This document shows positions 28,350 through 38,324 of a stretch of 64,000 nt of DNA, piece by piece. Origin of the DNA: Providencia alcalifaciens (GTDB lineage Bacteria > Pseudomonadota > Gammaproteobacteria > Enterobacterales > Enterobacteriaceae). A program made the translations under genes and the position numbers. The notes beneath the pieces are model-generated. The model made no database searches, was not told where the DNA came from, and worked only from the letters and a program-made list of their open reading frames with translations. Every line of letters begins with the position of its first letter. Positions within the stretch are counted from its first letter, which is position 1. The DNA is taken from the NCBI RefSeq assembly GCF_915403165.1, contig NZ_OU659204.1, forward strand, positions 1,178,001 through 1,242,000, given 5' to 3'.

Positions 28350-29048
28350 TTAGCTAAATAAGTGAAGAATGACAGGAAAGATAAAAGGCGCAATCAGCGA
28401 GGTGATCACCCCGCAGGTCATTAACGCTAATGAACTGTAAGCCCCTTCAATATAGTTAACTTCTGCACAACGTGCCGTTCCCAAGGCGTGAGAAGCGGTA
28501 CCCATCGCCAAACCTCGCGATGCGTGGGTGCGAATACGCAAAACATCAAATAGGCTATGACCGAACATCGCCCCTAAAATTCCGACAAAAAGGACGCAAG
28601 CGGCGCTGATAGCGGGGATGCCTCCGACTGAATCGGCGACTGCCATCGCTATCGGTGTTGTCACTGATTTAGGTAATATTGAACCTGCAATATCCGGTGT
28701 TGCTCCTAGCCACAGAGCAATAGTCGCGCCCGTAAACATCGCCACAATACTGCCAGCAAAACAGATACTAAATAGGGATTTCCATTGCGCTCTAATCTGG
28801 TGCATTTGCTCGTAGAGCGGAAAGGCGAGGGCGACGACGGCTGGCTGTAATAAATCATTGAGTATTTTACTGCCCGCAAAATAGTGCTCATAAGAGGTGT
28901 TCGTCAGGATCAGTAGCGGAATAATGATCGCGATAGTGAGTAATAATGGATTCAGAATCGGCAATTTGCACTTGATTGATAGCGCTCTTGCTAAATAGAA
29001 GACAACGATAGTTAACGGCAGTGACCACCAAATATGTTCTAACATCAC
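28350..29048 (-). CDS. yohK: LrgB-family membrane protein YohK
   Basis: YohK is the LrgB/CidB-like partner of YohJ. The pair is thought to move small metabolites or modulate murein hydrolase activity, and its role in enterics is unresolved. The 232-residue protein has about seven hydrophobic helices. Conserved segments include LLQPAVVALAFPLYEQ, LPKSVTTPIAMAVADSVGGIPA and GTASHALGTARCAE. It overlaps the yohJ stop by four bases. The yohJ-yohK-cdd order is that of E. coli. Confidence 0.93.
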   Translation of the reverse strand: MMLEHIWWSLPLTIVVFYLARALSIKCKLPILNPLLLTIAIIIPLLILTNTSYEHYFAGSKILNDLLQPAVVALAFPLYEQMHQIRAQWKSLFSICFAGSIVAMFTGATIALWLGATPDIAGSILPKSVTTPIAMAVADSVGGIPAISAACVLFVGILGAMFGHSLFDVLRIRTHASRGLAMGTASHALGTARCAEVNYIEGAYSSLALMTCGVITSLIAPFIFPVILHLFS

Positions 29049-29512
29049 TCTTTCCCCTTGGTTTTATCATTATTGATGGTTGAAGAAATGGGTTCTTCAG
29101 GAGGAAGAGGAACTTCATCAGGCTTTACACCCACAATCGGGCGTTCTTTATGGATATAGTTTGAGCTGACCGCGACAACAATCATGACAATTAACGTACT
29201 GGCAATGCAAGAGACGACAATCGGGATCATCTGTTGGCTGAGTAAATCATAATAATTCATAATTCCCACACCGATGGGAACGAATAAAATCGTCATGTTT
29301 TTCAGTAGGATGCTACAGCCGGGTTTAGCCCAGTGAGCAGGGACGACCTGCAATGCTAGCAAGACAAACAGCAGCAACATACCGACAATACTACCGGGAA
29401 TGGAAAAAGGAAGCAGTTTGGAAATCACATTTCCGATGATCAGGCAGAGGTAAAGTATTGCGAAGGCTCGCAAATATTGCCATCCGGTGTTCAATACTTG
29501 TTTTAATGACAT
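29045..29512 (-). CDS. yohJ: LrgA-family membrane protein YohJ
   Basis: YohJ is the LrgA/CidA-like partner of YohK, holin-like in topology. The 155-residue protein has four helices: YLRAFAILYLCLIIGNVI, IPGSIVGMLLLFVLLAL, NMTILFVPIGVGIMNYY and IVVSCIASTLIVMIVVAV. The cytoplasmic tail is unusually long and rich in Pro and Glu (DEVPLPPEEP). The ATG at 29512 is preferred to one at 29551 because family members begin near MSLKQVLNT and AGGACA precedes it. Confidence 0.92.
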   Translation of the reverse strand: MSLKQVLNTGWQYLRAFAILYLCLIIGNVISKLLPFSIPGSIVGMLLLFVLLALQVVPAHWAKPGCSILLKNMTILFVPIGVGIMNYYDLLSQQMIPIVVSCIASTLIVMIVVAVSSNYIHKERPIVGVKPDEVPLPPEEPISSTINNDKTKGKE

Positions 29513-29589
29513 GGGACTTGTCCTATTACTCGACAGGCATTCATCATACAATTAACTTGAAAATTGTGCCAGAGATCACAAATAAAAAC

Positions 29590-29627
29590 CCATAAAAAAA
29601 CGGAGCTCACTAAAGTGGCTCCGTTTT
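29590..29627 (-). terminator. Rho-independent terminator of metG
   Basis: AAAACGGAGC (29597-29606) and GCTCCGTTTT (29618-29627) are perfect arms, with CACT/AGTG inside. On the minus strand TTTTATG continues the T run. Confidence 0.9.
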
Positions 29628-29680
29628 GTACTGATATTGGCTAAGTTTGTTGCTCAGTTACCCGAGCGACAATCAATGGC

Positions 29681-31708
29681 TTATTTAACTTGCATACCCG
29701 GTTGTGCACCATTATCTGGGCTAAGTAGGTAAATGTCTTTACCACCAGGGCCTGCAGCCATCACCATACCTTCGGAGATACCAAAGCGCATTTTACGTGG
29801 TGCAAGGTTTGCCACCATTACGGTTAAACGACCTTCCAAGACTTTTGGATCTGGATAAGCGCTACGGATACCAGAGAATACTTGGCGAGTTTCACCACCG
29901 ATATCTAACTGTAACTTCAGTAGCTTATCAGAGCCTTCAACGAAATCAGCTTGTTTGATCAGCGCAATGCGCATATCAATTTTCGCGAAATCATCGAATG
30001 TGATGGCCTCTTGAATAGGATCATCCGCCAGAGGGCCGGTCAGCTGTTTAACTGGCTGAGCACTTTGCTTTGACGCTTCGACCATTGCTTCCGCTTTCGC
30101 TAATTCAATACGGTTGAATAGCGCTTTAAATGGTGCTACGTCGTGGTTCAGTAATGGCGTATTGATGGAATCCCACGTTAATTCAACTTTCAGGAACTCT
30201 TCCACGCGCTTGGTTAAGCTTGGCAGAATTGGTTTCAAGTAAGTCATTAATACGCGGAATAAGTTGATACCCATTGAGCAGATATCTTGCAGTTCTTGGT
30301 CTTTACCTTCTTGTTTCGCAACGACCCAAGGCGCTTTCTCATCCACATAGCGGTTTGCAATATCCGCTAATGCCATAATTTCACGCACGGCTTTGCTATA
30401 TTCACGGTTAGTGAAATCGTCACCGATCACTTTTGCTGCATCAACAAATTGTTGGTATAGCGCGGGTTCTGCTAAGTTTGCAGATAACTTACCAGCAAAA
30501 CGTTTAGCAATAAAACCTGCGTTACGGGAAGCTAAGTTCACCACTTTGTTAACGATATCGCTGTTCACACGCTGTACGAAATCTTCTAAATTCAAGTCGA
30601 TATCGTCGATGCGTGAAGAGAGTTTCGCGGCATAGTAATAACGTAGGCAGTCAGCATCGAAATGATCTAAATAAGAGCGAGCGGTAATAAATGTGCCGCG
30701 AGACTTAGACATTTTTGCACCATTAACGGTGACATAACCGTGAACAAACAGGTTAGTTGGTTTACGGTAGTTGCTGCCTTCTAACATGGCTGGCCAGAAT
30801 AGGCTGTGGAAATAGACGATATCTTTACCGATAAAGTGGTAAAGATCCGCTTTGGAATCTTTATGCCAAAATTCATCAAAGTTTAAATCGCTGCGTTTGT
30901 CGCACAGGTTTTTAAAAGAGCCCATATAGCCGATTGGCGCATCCAGCCAAACGTAGAAATATTTACCCGGTGCATCTGGAATTTCAAAGCCGAAATACGG
31001 GGAATCACGGGTGATATCCCACTGTTGCAAACCAGATTCAAACCATTCTTGCATTTTGTTAGCCACTTGCTCTTGCAGTGCGCCAGAGCGAGTCCATGCT
31101 TGCAGCATGTCGCTAAATGCAGGTAAATCAAAGAAAAAATGTTCAGTTTCACGGATAACTGGTGTCGCACCTGAAACCACTGAACGTGGGTTGATCAGGT
31201 CAGTTGGGCTATAGGTTGCGCTACAGACTTCACAGTTATCGCCGTATTGATCTTCCGCTTTACATTTTGGGCAAGTGCCTTTTACGAAACGGTCAGGCAG
31301 GAACATGCCTTTTTCTGGGTCGTATAGCTGTGAAATGGTTTTATTCTTAATAAAACCATTATTCTTTAACTTGCCATAAATCATTTCAGATAACTGTTTG
31401 TTTTCTTCACTGTGGGTTGAGTGGTAGTTATCGTAGCTAATCTGGAAGCCTGCAAAATCGTCCTGATGCTCTTGGTTCATTGCAGCGATCATTTCTTCAG
31501 GCGTAATACATAATTGCTGAGCTTTTAGCATGATCGGTGTTCCGTGCGCGTCGTCAGCACAGATGAAATGAACCTCTTTGCCGCGCATTCGCTGATAACG
31601 GACCCAAATATCAGCCTGAATGTGCTCCAGAATATGACCGAGATGGATTGAACCGTTAGCATATGGTAACGCACAGGTTACCAGTAATTTATTCGCGACT
31701 TGAGACAT
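29681..31708 (-). CDS. metG: methionyl-tRNA synthetase MetG
   Basis: MetG charges tRNA-Met. The 675-residue protein has the class I HLGH motif at 22-25 and KMSKS near 333. The zinc-binding connective peptide has CPKC and CEVC (about 145-161). The WVVAKQEG anticodon region and a C-terminal tRNA-binding (Trbp111-like) dimer domain from about 575 complete it. The start is taken at 31708 ([10 protein letters not shown]), aligning with E. coli MTQVAKKILV. Upstream in-frame ATG codons add an unrelated leader. It is divergent from apbC, as in E. coli. Confidence 0.97.
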   Translation of the reverse strand: MSQVANKLLVTCALPYANGSIHLGHILEHIQADIWVRYQRMRGKEVHFICADDAHGTPIMLKAQQLCITPEEMIAAMNQEHQDDFAGFQISYDNYHSTHSEENKQLSEMIYGKLKNNGFIKNKTISQLYDPEKGMFLPDRFVKGTCPKCKAEDQYGDNCEVCSATYSPTDLINPRSVVSGATPVIRETEHFFFDLPAFSDMLQAWTRSGALQEQVANKMQEWFESGLQQWDITRDSPYFGFEIPDAPGKYFYVWLDAPIGYMGSFKNLCDKRSDLNFDEFWHKDSKADLYHFIGKDIVYFHSLFWPAMLEGSNYRKPTNLFVHGYVTVNGAKMSKSRGTFITARSYLDHFDADCLRYYYAAKLSSRIDDIDLNLEDFVQRVNSDIVNKVVNLASRNAGFIAKRFAGKLSANLAEPALYQQFVDAAKVIGDDFTNREYSKAVREIMALADIANRYVDEKAPWVVAKQEGKDQELQDICSMGINLFRVLMTYLKPILPSLTKRVEEFLKVELTWDSINTPLLNHDVAPFKALFNRIELAKAEAMVEASKQSAQPVKQLTGPLADDPIQEAITFDDFAKIDMRIALIKQADFVEGSDKLLKLQLDIGGETRQVFSGIRSAYPDPKVLEGRLTVMVANLAPRKMRFGISEGMVMAAGPGGKDIYLLSPDNGAQPGMQVK

Positions 31709-31946
31709 AGTAACTTTCTTACTTCCATTATTAATAAAGGGTCTTTGATGGTAACCGATCAATAAAAATGTCGCTAGGGCAATAAAATATTAATCGGCAA
31801 TTATTAGGAAAAAACACTAGGTGGAAACAAATTTTTACTGTTTGTGGTTTTTCATTCGCTAGGCGGTCACTATTTTTTTCGTTCTCTGCTATCATGCAAC
31901 GTAGTCAAAAATGTGTAGTTACAAAAAAGAAAATAAAGGAGCCGGG

Positions 31947-33059
31947 ATGAACGATAAATCCCCCGAGCAGAACAAACCAGAACTGCTGACTGAACAAGTC
32001 TCCACTGTTTTGGCTTCATTTACACACCCAACTCTCAAGCGCAATCTGATTTCAATCAAAGCATTGCATCGTTGTGCGCTGTTGGACAATGTGTTGCATG
32101 TCGAATTAGTTATGCCATTTGTCTGGAAAGGCCCATTCCAAACGCTGATCAGCGAAAAAACGGCTGAATTAAAGCAATTGACGGGTGCTCACGCCGTAGA
32201 ATGGAAATTACGCCATGATATTACCACTCTGAAGCGTGCCAACGATTTACCGGGCATAAACGGTGTGCGTAATATTCTTGCGGTGAGTTCTGGTAAAGGT
32301 GGTGTGGGTAAATCCAGTACTTCCGTGAACTTAGCGTTAGCATTGGCACAAGAAGGCGCAAAAGTCGGTATCCTCGATGCGGATATCTACGGTCCTTCAA
32401 TTCCGAATATGCTGGGTACTACACTGGAGCGCCCAACGTCTCCAGATGGTCAGCACATGGCACCAATTATGGCATATGGCTTAGCCACTAACTCCATTGG
32501 TTACTTAGTCACTGACGACAACGCGATGGTATGGCGTGGTCCAATGGCGAGTAAAGCTTTGATGCAGATGCTGCAAGATACACTATGGCCAGATCTGGAT
32601 TACCTCGTTATCGATATGCCACCGGGAACGGGTGATATCCAACTGACTCTGTCACAAAATATTCCAGTGACAGGCGCAGTGGTTGTGACCACGCCGCAAG
32701 ATATTGCTTTAGTGGATGCGATGAAAGGAATTGTCATGTTCAAAAAAGTGAACGTGCCAGTGCTGGGTGTTGTTGAAAACATGAGCGCACATATCTGCAG
32801 TAACTGTGGTCATGTGGAGCCTATTTTCGGTACCGGTGGTGCAGAAAAACTGGCTGAGAAATACAATACCAAACTGCTAGGTCAGGTTCCGCTGCATATT
32901 TCATTACGTGAAGACTTAGACCGTGGTCAGCCGACCGTAATGCGCGACCCTGAAGGCGAGTTCGCCGATATCTATCGCGAAATTGCGTCTAACATCTCTG
33001 CATTGATGTATTGGGAAGGGGATAAGATCCCGACGGAAATCTCTTTCCGCGCCGTGTAA
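31947..33059 (+). CDS. apbC: Fe-S cluster carrier ATPase ApbC/Mrp
   Basis: ApbC is a P-loop ATPase that binds and hands on iron-sulfur clusters. The 370-residue protein has an N-terminal DUF59-like domain (about 14-90). Its deviant Walker A, SSGKGGVGKSS, is at about 115-124. DADIYGPSIPNMLG, VIDMPPGTGD and the cluster-binding CSNC pair near 284 follow. AAAGGAG before the ATG at 31947 fixes the start. It is divergent from metG and ends in a strong terminator. Confidence 0.95.
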   Translation: MNDKSPEQNKPELLTEQVSTVLASFTHPTLKRNLISIKALHRCALLDNVLHVELVMPFVWKGPFQTLISEKTAELKQLTGAHAVEWKLRHDITTLKRANDLPGINGVRNILAVSSGKGGVGKSSTSVNLALALAQEGAKVGILDADIYGPSIPNMLGTTLERPTSPDGQHMAPIMAYGLATNSIGYLVTDDNAMVWRGPMASKALMQMLQDTLWPDLDYLVIDMPPGTGDIQLTLSQNIPVTGAVVVTTPQDIALVDAMKGIVMFKKVNVPVLGVVENMSAHICSNCGHVEPIFGTGGAEKLAEKYNTKLLGQVPLHISLREDLDRGQPTVMRDPEGEFADIYREIASNISALMYWEGDKIPTEISFRAV

Positions 33060-33074
33060 TTAAATGGCATCGAT

Positions 33075-33114
33075 AAAGGCTATTTGGTCAGTAATGACTA
33101 AGTAGCCTTTTTTA
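33075..33114 (+). terminator. Rho-independent terminator of apbC
   Basis: AAAGGCTA (33075-33082) and TAGCCTTT (33103-33110) enclose a further TTGGTCA/TGACTAA stem. The T run extends to 33113. Confidence 0.92.
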
Positions 33115-33277
33115 TTGGCATAAAATCCGATTCTTTGATTGTTCTGATTTATTCTCAAACTGTTCCTTTATTGTTGCAGGCTGCGTAGAATGTCGCATAA
33201 GTGAATTTCCTAGCCTGAAAATTAACGATATAGAAAATTCAGTCTTTATTCCGTTGGCGAATGCCTAAAAGGTGATT

Positions 33278-33838
33278 ATGAAATTTTTAATTTTTATTGT
33301 CGTATTAGTGCTGATTGTTATTTATTTTTATAACCGCATCGTTGCACTACGCGAAGCTGTCGTTTCTAGCGAAACTGAGATCTCTGTTCAATTAGATCGC
33401 CGCGGTAAAGTGTTTGATAGCTTACTGGCGACGGTCAAAAAATATTTAAGCCATGAAACAGAAGTCTTCACTAAAATTACCGAGCTTAGAAGCCAAGCAC
33501 AAAATGCGACAGGGGATAAAGCCCGTGAAGCGGAAGATGCACTGTCTAAAATGGTCAGTAGCGGTGCCATCAATGTGGCAGTTGAAGCGTATCCAGAGTT
33601 AAAATCTGATGCGATCATGGCAAATTTACAAGAAGAAATCGTCTCTTCTGAAAACAAACTCTCTTTTGCTAAACGTGGTTATAACCGTTCATTAGAAACT
33701 TATAACGCGTATATCGCTTCTATGCCTGCGGCATTAATTGTCGGCATTATTCCTAGCCTGAAAATCAAAAAAGAATATTGGCGTTTAGAAGAAGCGGATA
33801 TTAAAGCGGAAGAGTCTCGCCGTATTAACTTCGATTAA
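33278..33838 (+). CDS. LemA family protein
   Basis: LemA proteins have one N-terminal membrane helix and a long helical soluble domain; their role is poorly known. The 186-residue protein shows the helix at about 2-18, then NRIVALREAVVSSETEISVQLDRR. Other helices include the ENKLSFAKRGYNRSLETYNAYI signature and a C-terminal IPSLKIKKEYWRLE. AGGTGA precedes the ATG at 33278. It is 29 bases before an M48 protease gene; lemA next to an HtpX-like protease is a common pairing and suggests a joint envelope task. Confidence 0.9.
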   Translation: MKFLIFIVVLVLIVIYFYNRIVALREAVVSSETEISVQLDRRGKVFDSLLATVKKYLSHETEVFTKITELRSQAQNATGDKAREAEDALSKMVSSGAINVAVEAYPELKSDAIMANLQEEIVSSENKLSFAKRGYNRSLETYNAYIASMPAALIVGIIPSLKIKKEYWRLEEADIKAEESRRINFD

Positions 33839-33867
33839 ATGGATGTTGCCACTGGCAGGGTTTTATT

Positions 33868-34824
33868 ATGGATTTTAGAAACGTTATACGTAAAAACAAT
33901 ATCCGTACTCGGTTAGTTGTGTTGAGTTATATTGTGCTGATGCTAGTAATTGGTTTGCTGGCGGATACCGCAACCCATCCAGATGAGAGAATGGATTTTG
34001 CTTCGAACCTGATAGCATTTGCGACATTACAACAACTGCCTGTGGCAACTTTTATTATTCTAGGGCTGACATTTTTAGGCCTACTTTATATTCATTTCTT
34101 TGGGCATAAATTGATGCTTGCAGGAATGAATGCGAAGGAAATAACCCAAGAAGGGGCTTCAACCCCGGAAGAAAGACAGCTATTCAATATTTTAGAAGAG
34201 CTGAGTTTAAGCGCGACATTACGTTATGTGCCGCGCCTCTATATTTTGGATACTGACGAACCCAATGCATTTGCGGCTGGCTGGAATTCTCGTAATGCTT
34301 TAGTCGGCGTCACGCGTGGTTTATTACAAACGCTAAATCGCCAAGAAGTTCAAGCGGTAATGGCTCATGAAGTCGGGCATATTATCCACGGTGATTCTAA
34401 ATTAACGTTGTATGTGGGTATTTTAGCCAATGTTATTTTGACGGTAACGAACGTTTTTGCTCAAGTGTTTATTCGTTCAGCAGGGCGTAGCCGCAATAAT
34501 TCAGCGAATAAAGCACAAACCATTTTATTATTGATGAATATCGTGTTGCCAATCATTACCAAAGTTCTCTATTTTTATTTATCGCGTACCCGCGAATATA
34601 TGGCGGATGCGGCAGCAGTGGACTTAACCTCTGATAACCAAGCGATGATCAGCGCTTTGAAGAAAATTTCAGGGGATCATCAGCAGCATGATTATGATGC
34701 TGAAAGTACCGGACAGGCGTACAGGCAGGCGGCATATATTTTTAATAAGGGTGATTCTGTATTTTCAACGCATCCTTCTATAGAGAACCGAATTGAGGCT
34801 TTAGAAGGGCGTAAACAGTTTTAA
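33868..34824 (+). CDS. M48 family zinc metalloprotease (HtpX-like)
   Basis: This is a membrane-bound metalloprotease of 318 residues. Two N-terminal helices lie at about 15-33 and 58-78. The catalytic site HEVGH is at 167-171, with a further Glu in REYMADAAAV acting as the third zinc ligand. More helices at about 178-198 and 219-240 flank it. FAAGWNSRNALVGVTRGLL is typical of the family. It forms an operon with lemA. It is not the heat-shock HtpX of E. coli, which has a different length and context. Confidence 0.9.
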   Translation: MDFRNVIRKNNIRTRLVVLSYIVLMLVIGLLADTATHPDERMDFASNLIAFATLQQLPVATFIILGLTFLGLLYIHFFGHKLMLAGMNAKEITQEGASTPEERQLFNILEELSLSATLRYVPRLYILDTDEPNAFAAGWNSRNALVGVTRGLLQTLNRQEVQAVMAHEVGHIIHGDSKLTLYVGILANVILTVTNVFAQVFIRSAGRSRNNSANKAQTILLLMNIVLPIITKVLYFYLSRTREYMADAAAVDLTSDNQAMISALKKISGDHQQHDYDAESTGQAYRQAAYIFNKGDSVFSTHPSIENRIEALEGRKQF

Positions 34825-34863
34825 GTTTAGTGCTAAGCTTGCGCTTTGAAGAATAAAAAATTG

Positions 34864-34912
34864 GGTGCGTTTTTTTATCAGTCTTTGACGAGATAGACTG
34901 GTACAGCGCACC
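34864..34912. other. bipartite inverted repeat between M48 gene and udk
   Basis: GGTGCG (34864-34869) pairs with CGCACC (34907-34912), and CAGTCT (34879-34884) pairs with AGACTG (34895-34900). No T run follows on the plus strand. A TATAAT at 34922-34927 just downstream is a probable udk -10, so the element sits in the promoter region. Confidence 0.6.
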
Positions 34913-34921
34913 ATTACACCC

Positions 34922-34927
34922 TATAAT
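34922..34927 (+). promoter_or_regulatory. udk promoter -10
   Basis: A perfect TATAAT lies 69 bases upstream of the udk start. The -35 is weak. Confidence 0.5.
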
Positions 34928-34995
34928 TCCCGCCAACCATAACACTATGATGTTATGCACTTCATTTCTAAAATTTTTAACCAGGTTACCATTTT

Positions 34996-35640
34996 ATGAC
35001 TGACACATCGCATCACTGTACCATTGTAGGTATATCGGGCGCTTCTGCATCTGGCAAAAGCCTAATTGCAAGCACCTTATATCGGGAGTTAAGAGAAAAG
35101 GTTGGTGATCATAATATCGGTGTTATTCCAGAAGACTGTTACTATAAAGATCAAACAGATATTCCGATGGAAGAGCGACTCAAAGTGAATTATGACCATC
35201 CAAATTCAATGGATCACAGTTTACTTTATGAACACCTCAAATCACTGAAAAGTGGTCAAGCCGTCGAAATTCCTCAGTATGACTATGTCGCTCATACTCG
35301 CAAACAGCAAACCGTCAGTTTTAAACCAAAAAAGGTCATTATTATTGAAGGTATCCTATTATTAACAGACAAGCGTTTACGTGAAGAGATGGATTTCTCT
35401 ATTTTTGTGGATACGCCACTGGATATCTGTTTAATGCGCCGTATTAAACGTGATGTTAATGAAAGAGGAAGAACATTAGACTCAGTTATTGAACAGTACA
35501 ATAAAACAGTTCGTCCAATGTTCTTACAATTTATTGAACCATCGAAACAATATGCCGATATTATCGTACCTCGTGGCGGTAAAAACCGTGTGGCGATTGA
35601 TATTTTGAAAGCGAAAATTGGTGAGTTCTGTCAGGACTGA
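34996..35640 (+). CDS. udk: uridine kinase Udk
   Basis: Udk phosphorylates uridine and cytidine for salvage. The 214-residue protein has the P-loop GASASGKS at 15-22. [17 protein letters not shown] and the lid-region [17 protein letters not shown] follow. It matches E. coli Udk over its length. It leads a run udk-dcd-asmA that keeps the E. coli content and order, though in E. coli the set lies on the other side of yegH relative to gnd. Confidence 0.97.
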   Translation: MTDTSHHCTIVGISGASASGKSLIASTLYRELREKVGDHNIGVIPEDCYYKDQTDIPMEERLKVNYDHPNSMDHSLLYEHLKSLKSGQAVEIPQYDYVAHTRKQQTVSFKPKKVIIIEGILLLTDKRLREEMDFSIFVDTPLDICLMRRIKRDVNERGRTLDSVIEQYNKTVRPMFLQFIEPSKQYADIIVPRGGKNRVAIDILKAKIGEFCQD

Positions 35641-35705
35641 CAGCATCAAATATCATCAGCGATAAGCTGCCATGAATATATAAATAATGAAGGGGGAAAG
35701 TGATC

Positions 35706-36287
35706 ATGCGTCTTTGTGACCGCGATATAATTCAGTGGATGGATGAAGGTCGACTTGTTATTAGCCCGCGCCCACCGATTGAACGGATCAACGGTGCGAC
35801 TGCGGATGTTCGTCTTGGGAACCAATTTCGTGTTTTTTGTGGACATACTGCGGCATTTATCGATCTAAGTGGACCAAAAGATGAAGTCAATGCGGCGTTA
35901 GACCGTGTGATGAGCGATGAAATTGTTCTTAAAGATGACGAGCCTTTCTTCCTTCACCCTGGTGAGTTGGCTCTGGCGGTTACGCTAGAATCCGTCACGC
36001 TACCCGATAATTTAGTTGGTTGGTTAGATGGCCGTTCTTCACTAGCAAGACTTGGATTAATGGTTCACGTCACAGCCCACCGGATTGATCCAGGTTGGCG
36101 CGGCCAAATTGTGTTAGAGTTTTATAACTCAGGTAAGCTACCTTTAGCATTACGTCCAGGCATGGTGATTGGCGCACTGAGCTTTGAACCGCTATCAGGC
36201 AGTGCAGACAGACCTTATAACAGCCGACAAGATGCAAAATATAAAAACCAACAAGGTGCTGTTGGTAGCCGTATTAGTCAAGACTAA
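35706..36287 (+). CDS. dcd: dCTP deaminase Dcd
   Basis: Dcd converts dCTP to dUTP, the main route to dTTP in enterics. The 193-residue protein has the trimeric dUTPase-like fold. Nucleotide-binding [10 protein letters not shown], the catalytic region [10 protein letters not shown], and the C-terminal QGAVGSRIS are seen. The ATG at 35706 (MRLCDRD) matches E. coli. An in-frame GTG six bases earlier is less likely. GGGGGAAAG precedes it. Confidence 0.97.
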   Translation: MRLCDRDIIQWMDEGRLVISPRPPIERINGATADVRLGNQFRVFCGHTAAFIDLSGPKDEVNAALDRVMSDEIVLKDDEPFFLHPGELALAVTLESVTLPDNLVGWLDGRSSLARLGLMVHVTAHRIDPGWRGQIVLEFYNSGKLPLALRPGMVIGALSFEPLSGSADRPYNSRQDAKYKNQQGAVGSRISQD

Positions 36288-36399
36288 TATAGCAAGATAG
36301 CGAGCGGCCTCTTCTATGGAGTTTGAAGAGGTCAGCAATCGCTAGCGTCAAGGAATGACAGGCGAAAGGTGTGACAAATAAAGTAAAAGAGAGGGATGC

Positions 36400-38262
36400 A
36401 TGAAACGGTTTTTAACGACGCTGATTATTTTACTTGTGGTGGTAGTAGCGGGGCTAACAGCTTTAGTGATGTTAGTGAACCCGAATGATTTTAGAGGCTA
36501 CCTCGTTCAACAAGTTGAGAAAAAAAGTGGTTACCAACTTGAGTTCAAAGGTGATATGCGTTGGCATGTATGGCCAACACTGAGCATCATTACCGGCCCC
36601 GTCTCAGTCACTGCACCTAACGCCAGCCAGCCTGTTTTAAGTGCTGAAAATATGCGCTTAGATGTGGATTTATGGCCGTTAATATCCCATCGACTGTCTG
36701 TCGAACAAATTGTCATTGATGGTGCGGTAATTCGCAAAACACCTGAAAGTGAACCGATTACGACGGTTAGCACGCCAGTTGCCCCTGGTGGCAGCCAAGT
36801 ACCTACTGACACTACAGATAAAAGCCAATGGTTACTCGATATCAGTAAAATTGATATCACTAACAGCTTAGTGATCTGGCAAACATCAAAAGATGAATAC
36901 AACCTACGCAATATTAATCTGTCACTGAAAAAAAGTGATGATAAACAAGTTGCGATGAAATTCAGCGGTAATTTAAATAAAAACCAACAAGAATTTAATT
37001 TTGATATTAAATCCGATATTGATTTATCTAAATTATCTCAGCAAGTAAGTGGAAAAATTACGCAGTTTGATTATCAACTTAGTGGTGTTGATTTACCTGA
37101 AAATGGTATTAATGGGAAAATGACCTCAGATTTCCTGTATACAAAAGCCAACTCAGGGACGGTTAGTCTTGAAAATCTCGCCATTCAGGCAAATGACAGT
37201 CAATTAGCAGGGATAATCAGTATCAATTTAACCGATATTCCAGATGTGACGGTCAATTTATCCTCGCCTTCTTTGAATCTCGATACGTTAATTGGGCAGG
37301 CACCCGCTGCGGGTAAATCAAATACAGTCAGTGCAGCCTCTGAAAATACGGCCAGTAATAATGAGCGTGTTGGTGTGAAGCCTGTGATTTCTGGTTCCAA
37401 CATGCAGAAGTATGATTTAACGGGGCTGAAAGGGTTTACCGCTCAATTTAATGTCTCGATGGATACACTGATTTATCGCGGTATGTCGATGACCGGGGTA
37501 AAAATTAAGGGTGATAACCAAACGCCACGTTTAACGATTTCTCAGTTAGAGGGTAATGCGTTCGGTGGGCAATTCTCACTACCCGTGACCATTAACTACA
37601 GCGCTATTCCTGCGCAGGTTTCGGCAAAACCTGTATTTAATAATATTAATCTTACCCCAGTATTAAAGGCATTTAGTATGCCTGAAAAACTAAGCGGGAT
37701 TATCTCGCTAAATGCTTCGTTATCAGGTATTGGCTATGACGATTATGCGGTTAAAAATCAGTGGCAAGGACCGGTTAATTTTGAACTGCGCAGTGCTAAA
37801 TTGGCGGATTTAAACATTCCGCAATTGATCCAACAATCGGTATCCCGTTTCACTAATAAAATCAATATGCCAACAGATACCAACAGCTTCACTGAAGTGG
37901 ATCTATTCACCGTGTCGGGATATCTCAACAAAGGCAATATGAATATTTCCTCTCTTAAAGCGACGTCTTCACTGCTGAATATTACTGGACAGGGACGCGT
38001 GAATATTCCAAAAGAAACCATTGATGTAAATTTAAGCGTGAATATTCTAGGTGGCTGGGCAGGAGATTCTCGATTAGTACAACAGCTGCGTAGTATGAGT
38101 ATTCCACTGCGTATTTACGGTGGTTGGAATAACTTACAGTACCAATTGGATGTGGAAAAATTACTGCGTAATGAGCTACGAACTCAAGCTAAAGAAGCTA
38201 TTGGTAGCTTCTTGAAAAAAGAAGAAAATAAAGGGCTAAATGATTTATTGAATGCGTTGTAA
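36400..38262 (+). CDS. asmA: AsmA, envelope assembly protein
   Basis: AsmA is a large AsmA-like protein anchored in the inner membrane. It influences outer-membrane protein and lipid assembly, and relatives form bridges for phospholipid transport. The 620-residue protein has an N-terminal anchor (about 5-26) followed directly by NPNDFRGYLVQQVEKKSGYQ. The repeated beta-rich AsmA domain fills the middle. The conserved C-terminal domain includes LSGIISLNASLSGIG and LRIYGGWNNLQYQLDVEKLL. The E. coli neighbour dcd lies directly upstream. Confidence 0.94.
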   Translation: MKRFLTTLIILLVVVVAGLTALVMLVNPNDFRGYLVQQVEKKSGYQLEFKGDMRWHVWPTLSIITGPVSVTAPNASQPVLSAENMRLDVDLWPLISHRLSVEQIVIDGAVIRKTPESEPITTVSTPVAPGGSQVPTDTTDKSQWLLDISKIDITNSLVIWQTSKDEYNLRNINLSLKKSDDKQVAMKFSGNLNKNQQEFNFDIKSDIDLSKLSQQVSGKITQFDYQLSGVDLPENGINGKMTSDFLYTKANSGTVSLENLAIQANDSQLAGIISINLTDIPDVTVNLSSPSLNLDTLIGQAPAAGKSNTVSAASENTASNNERVGVKPVISGSNMQKYDLTGLKGFTAQFNVSMDTLIYRGMSMTGVKIKGDNQTPRLTISQLEGNAFGGQFSLPVTINYSAIPAQVSAKPVFNNINLTPVLKAFSMPEKLSGIISLNASLSGIGYDDYAVKNQWQGPVNFELRSAKLADLNIPQLIQQSVSRFTNKINMPTDTNSFTEVDLFTVSGYLNKGNMNISSLKATSSLLNITGQGRVNIPKETIDVNLSVNILGGWAGDSRLVQQLRSMSIPLRIYGGWNNLQYQLDVEKLLRNELRTQAKEAIGSFLKKEENKGLNDLLNAL

Positions 38263-38270
38263 TTTGGATG

Positions 38271-38304
38271 ATATAGAGCCGCTCGAAAATGAGCGGTTCT
38301 ATAT
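38271..38304. terminator. terminator after asmA
   Basis: Arms 38271-38284 (ATATAGAGCCGCTC) and 38291-38304 pair over 14 bp with one G-U. A short T stretch follows. It lies between two convergent genes and may serve both. Confidence 0.75.
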
Positions 38305-38324
38305 TTATAGACGTAATAATAGAA

